A stretch of DNA of 7,648 nucleotides from Nitrospinota bacterium (GTDB lineage: Bacteria > JAUXIQ01), in NCBI GenBank assembly GCA_030620925.1, contig JAUXIQ010000084.1, positions 1 through 7,648 of the forward strand, written 5' to 3'. Shown one piece after another: positions 5,762-7,648 of this stretch. Position 1 is the first letter of the stretch, and each line of letters starts with the position of its first letter. The position numbers were made by a program, and so were the translations under genes. The notes beneath the pieces were generated by a model. That model was not told the origin of the DNA and did not search any database. It was given only the letters and a program-made list of their open reading frames with translations.

Positions 5762-7102
5762 TTAGCTATCGAATAGGTCTTCTACTTTCTTCAACTGGTC
5801 AGGCAGCGTGAGAATGATGACCCTGTCATCGGGCATAATGACATCTTCGCCATGGGGGATGATGACTTTTTCCCCCCGAACGATGGCCCCGATAAGAGAA
5901 CCCCGGGGGACCTTTAAATCCTTTATCGGCGTGCCCACGCATTTGGAAGTAGGGGATGCTGCTATCTCCACGGTTTCAGCCTTATCTTCGAGCAGCGTTG
6001 CCATGGACAATATTTTGGTTTTGCGGATCAGCTTCAGGATGAAGTCAGACGTGAGCTGCATGGGGTTAATGGGCACGTCGATCCCCAACGAAGAGGCCAG
6101 GGGGACGAACTCCTCGTCGGTGATGAGGCAGATGGACTTTTGGACATTGTTCTGCTTGGCCAACAGCGCGGCAAGGAGGTTGACTTCGTTCTGGTCGGTG
6201 GCGGACACAAAAGTGTGTGTGTTCATTATGCCCTCCTGCATGAGCAGTTTCCTGTCTTTGCCGTCGCCGTTGAGCACCAGCGTTTTCTTCAGATGTTCCG
6301 ATAAAAAATTGCACCTCTTGAGGTCTCTTTCGATGAGGGTAACGTTGAGGTTATCTTCATCCAGCCTTTGCGCTATGTTGAAGCCCACCCTTCCTCCACC
6401 CACGATGACTATCTTCCGGGTTTCGTCCGGTTTATCCTTGTTAACCAGGCGGAGAACTTTTTTCAGCGACTCGTCCTTGGTTATCACGAACAGCTTATCA
6501 CCGGCCAGCACGTGGTCCTCTCCGGAGGGAATTATAGGAGTGTCGTTTCGGATTATGGCGGCCACCCGAAAAGAGGGTATGTTGGGAATCTCGCTCAGTT
6601 TGTTATGGGCTATGGGGGCTTCACTGGTAATCTTGAACCCCATCAGCTTTATCTTGCCTTCAGCAAACTCATACCAATCGGTCAAGCCGGGGGTTTTGGC
6701 TATCTGCGCTATTTCCTGTGCCACGAGGCGGTTGGGGTTGATAGCGTGATCAACGCCCAGCCTTTCAAGGGGAATAGAGAAGTCTTTAGTAGTGAACTCT
6801 TGTTCACGGATGCGGGCCACGGTGATGGGAACGCCGCACTCCTTGGCTATCAGGCAGGCCAGGATGTTCTTTTCGTCCATCTCGGTGACCGCAAGAACCA
6901 TGTCTGCATCTCTTACACCCACGGCATCCAGCACGGTCAGATTTGTGCCGCTGGCCTTGAAGGTCTGAACGTCCATCTCTTCCATCGCGCGGCGAATAAC
7001 CTCTTCCCGCTCGTCGACGATGACTACCTCGACACCCTCTTTTACCAGGTTGAGGGCCAGGTTGAAGCCCACAACGCCTGCGCCTATAACGATAACCTTC
7101 AC
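5762..7102 (-). CDS. trkA: TrkA, NAD-binding regulatory subunit of the Trk potassium uptake system
   Basis: This 446-residue cytoplasmic protein has tandem RCK domains and forms the gating ring under TrkH. RCK1 begins at the N-terminus with GAGVVG (7-12) and the acidic end of strand 2, VDE (29-31). RCK2 has GGGRVG (235-240) and LIERD (256-260). Each Rossmann domain is followed by a TrkA-C domain (about 140-225 and 370-446). Length matches the two-domain TrkA type. I chose GTG at 7102 (MKVIVIGAG...) over the longer TTG at 7117 because GGGAG (7115-7111) is eight bases before the GTG, whereas the TTG has no ribosome binding site and itself lies in this motif. trkH follows after 18 bases. The leader carries a terminator-like hairpin (7129-7153). 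The nucleotide ligand is presumed from the family. Confidence 0.95.
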   Translation of the reverse strand: MKVIVIGAGVVGFNLALNLVKEGVEVVIVDEREEVIRRAMEEMDVQTFKASGTNLTVLDAVGVRDADMVLAVTEMDEKNILACLIAKECGVPITVARIREQEFTTKDFSIPLERLGVDHAINPNRLVAQEIAQIAKTPGLTDWYEFAEGKIKLMGFKITSEAPIAHNKLSEIPNIPSFRVAAIIRNDTPIIPSGEDHVLAGDKLFVITKDESLKKVLRLVNKDKPDETRKIVIVGGGRVGFNIAQRLDEDNLNVTLIERDLKRCNFLSEHLKKTLVLNGDGKDRKLLMQEGIMNTHTFVSATDQNEVNLLAALLAKQNNVQKSICLITDEEFVPLASSLGIDVPINPMQLTSDFILKLIRKTKILSMATLLEDKAETVEIAASPTSKCVGTPIKDLKVPRGSLIGAIVRGEKVIIPHGEDVIMPDDRVIILTLPDQLKKVEDLFDS

Positions 7103-7110
7103 TCTAAGGT

Positions 7111-7115
7111 CTCCC
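7111..7115 (-). promoter_or_regulatory. Ribosome binding site that sets the trkA start
   Basis: GGGAG on the minus strand lies eight bases upstream of GTG (7102-7100). It overlaps the alternative TTG codon at 7117-7115, which makes that codon an unlikely start. Confidence 0.6.
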
Positions 7116-7153
7116 AAAAATATTAAAAGACTTTCGCCCTTCCGGCCAAAGTC
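7116..7153 (-). terminator. Terminator-like hairpin with T-runs in the trkA leader (possible attenuator)
   Basis: On the minus strand GACTTT (7153-7148) pairs with AAAGTC (7134-7129). After one G-G mismatch, GCC pairs with GGC around loop GGAAG. TTTTAATATTTTT follows at once, then the trkA ribosome binding site. No minus-strand gene is visible upstream, so a hairpin of this kind would act on the trkAH transcript itself, as an attenuator. A protein-binding dyad is the alternative. Confidence 0.4.
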
Positions 7154-7201
7154 CGATTCGTTTCATCAATTTATATATAGTTCTCTTAGTATCAATAAGC
7201 T

Positions 7202-7225
7202 ATTATACACAATCCGGGCGGTCAA
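7202..7225 (-). promoter_or_regulatory. Possible sigma-70-type promoter for trkAH
   Basis: A perfect TATAAT lies on the minus strand at 7207-7202, giving a predicted transcript start near 7195 and a leader of roughly 95 bases. TTGACC at 7225-7220 is a good -35 sequence but the spacing is only 12 bases. A hexamer at 17-bp spacing (TATGCT) is poor. The -10 is therefore the firmer part of this call. Confidence 0.35.
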
Positions 7226-7249
7226 GCATAGTATGAGAGGTGTTGCGCC

Positions 7250-7312
7250 ATGATTTTTAAGAGGGATAAAAAGTTTTCCCGGGGCGCTGTAACGCAGGGG
7301 GGAGAAAGATGA
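7250..7312 (+). CDS. Possible 20-codon leader ORF coupled to the dehydrogenase
   Basis: ATG at 7250 is preceded by GAGAGGT (7235-7241) at eight bases. It opens a 20-residue basic peptide beginning MIFKRDKKFSRG. The TGA (7310-7312) overlaps the dehydrogenase ATG (7309-7311) as ATGA, the usual geometry of translational coupling. The peptide matches no family I know and has no regulatory codon run. It may be chance, since the dehydrogenase has its own strong ribosome binding site inside it. Confidence 0.3.
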   Translation: MIFKRDKKFSRGAVTQGGER

Positions 7313-7648
7313 AGGCGGCGGTTTTAAGGGGCTTAAGAGATATTGTATGCGAGGAAGTTCCTGATCCACAGCCGGGGCCGGGTGAAGTTCTGATTAAGGT
7401 CCGTTACTGCGGTATTTGCGGCTCCGATATACATGGTTACAGAGAAGGTCTTTTCCCGCCGGGCACGGTTATGGGGCACGAGTTTTCGGGTGATGTGGTT
7501 GAGGTGGGGTCGGGGGTGGAAAATATAAGCGTTGGTGAAAAAGCAACGGTGAACCCCGCGAACCCGTGCGGTGAATGCCGATGGTGCAGGAATGGGCGGT
7601 ATTCACTCTGCCCCACGGGGATGGCCGCGGGGATAGGCTTGAGCGACT
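7309..7648 (+). CDS. Zinc-dependent MDR alcohol dehydrogenase, 5' part (runs off window)
   Basis: The first 113 residues of a medium-chain, zinc-dependent, NAD(P)-linked alcohol or polyol dehydrogenase are present. The GroES-like domain has CGICGSDIHGY (34-44) with catalytic-zinc Cys37, and GHEFSGDVVEVG (56-67) with zinc-site His57-Glu58. The structural-zinc lobe has Cys87, Cys90, Cys93 and Cys101 in NPCGECRWCRNGRYSLCP. Start ATG has GGGGGGAG (7297-7304) four bases upstream. The Rossmann domain that sets coenzyme use lies beyond the window. Threonine, sorbitol and butanediol dehydrogenase-like members share these motifs, so substrate is unassigned. It is transcribed away from trkAH. Confidence 0.9.
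   Translation, partial: MKAAVLRGLRDIVCEEVPDPQPGPGEVLIKVRYCGICGSDIHGYREGLFPPGTVMGHEFSGDVVEVGSGVENISVGEKATVNPANPCGECRWCRNGRYSLCPTGMAAGIGLSD

Noticed and set aside
5808-6749. Open frame of 313 codons on the + strand opposite trkA
   Set aside because: It is an antisense shadow, Ser/Leu/Met-rich and low in complexity. trkA in the other frame is complete and conserved.
7103-7200. c-di-AMP (ydaO/yuaA-type) riboswitch in front of trkA
   Set aside because: The predicted leader is only about 95 bases with one simple hairpin, too short for that motif, and none of its conserved blocks could be seen.

Overview
The window looks like chromosomal DNA of an anaerobe-like bacterium with moderately high GC. 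AGG/AGA and ATA codons are frequent, and GTG or TTG starts are common. The gene set (RCK-gated K+ channel, TrkAH, a free-standing large subunit of a B12-dependent acyl-CoA mutase, a class III CoA-transferase, an MDR alcohol dehydrogenase) would fit Desulfobacterota or Chloroflexota (Dehalococcoidia-like). No marker gene fixes the phylum, so this is only an inference.

Layout: (1) 23-1027 (+), a two-TM potassium channel with a cytoplasmic RCK domain. (2) 1111-2754 (+), a methylmalonyl-CoA-mutase-family catalytic chain without a B12-binding domain. (3) 2898-4088 (+), a CaiB/BaiF (class III) CoA-transferase. (4) 4089-4300, a convergent intergenic region with an imperfect inverted repeat of REP/BIME type and a terminator-like hairpin. 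(5) 4301-5743 (-), trkH. (6) 5762-7102 (-), trkA, first in the trkA-trkH operon. (7) 7103-7308, a divergent control region with a likely trkA promoter, a hairpin plus T-run in the trkA leader, and a possible 20-codon leader ORF. (8) 7309-7648 (+), the 5' part of a zinc alcohol dehydrogenase cut by the window end.

Two themes emerge. The first is potassium: a ligand-gated K+ channel and the TrkAH uptake system lie on either side of a metabolic pair. The channel gene carries a good internal Shine-Dalgarno and ATG just before its RCK domain, the arrangement known from MthK. The second is acyl-CoA rearrangement. The mutase has the family fold and several conserved positions (Tyr74, Arg204, His229), but several active-site blocks are rewritten. 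It sits beside a CoA-transferase that could load its substrate. This pair is the best candidate for undescribed chemistry, possibly rearrangement of a bulkier or more hydrophobic dicarboxylic acyl-CoA. All family comparisons here are from memory of consensus sequences, not from alignments.
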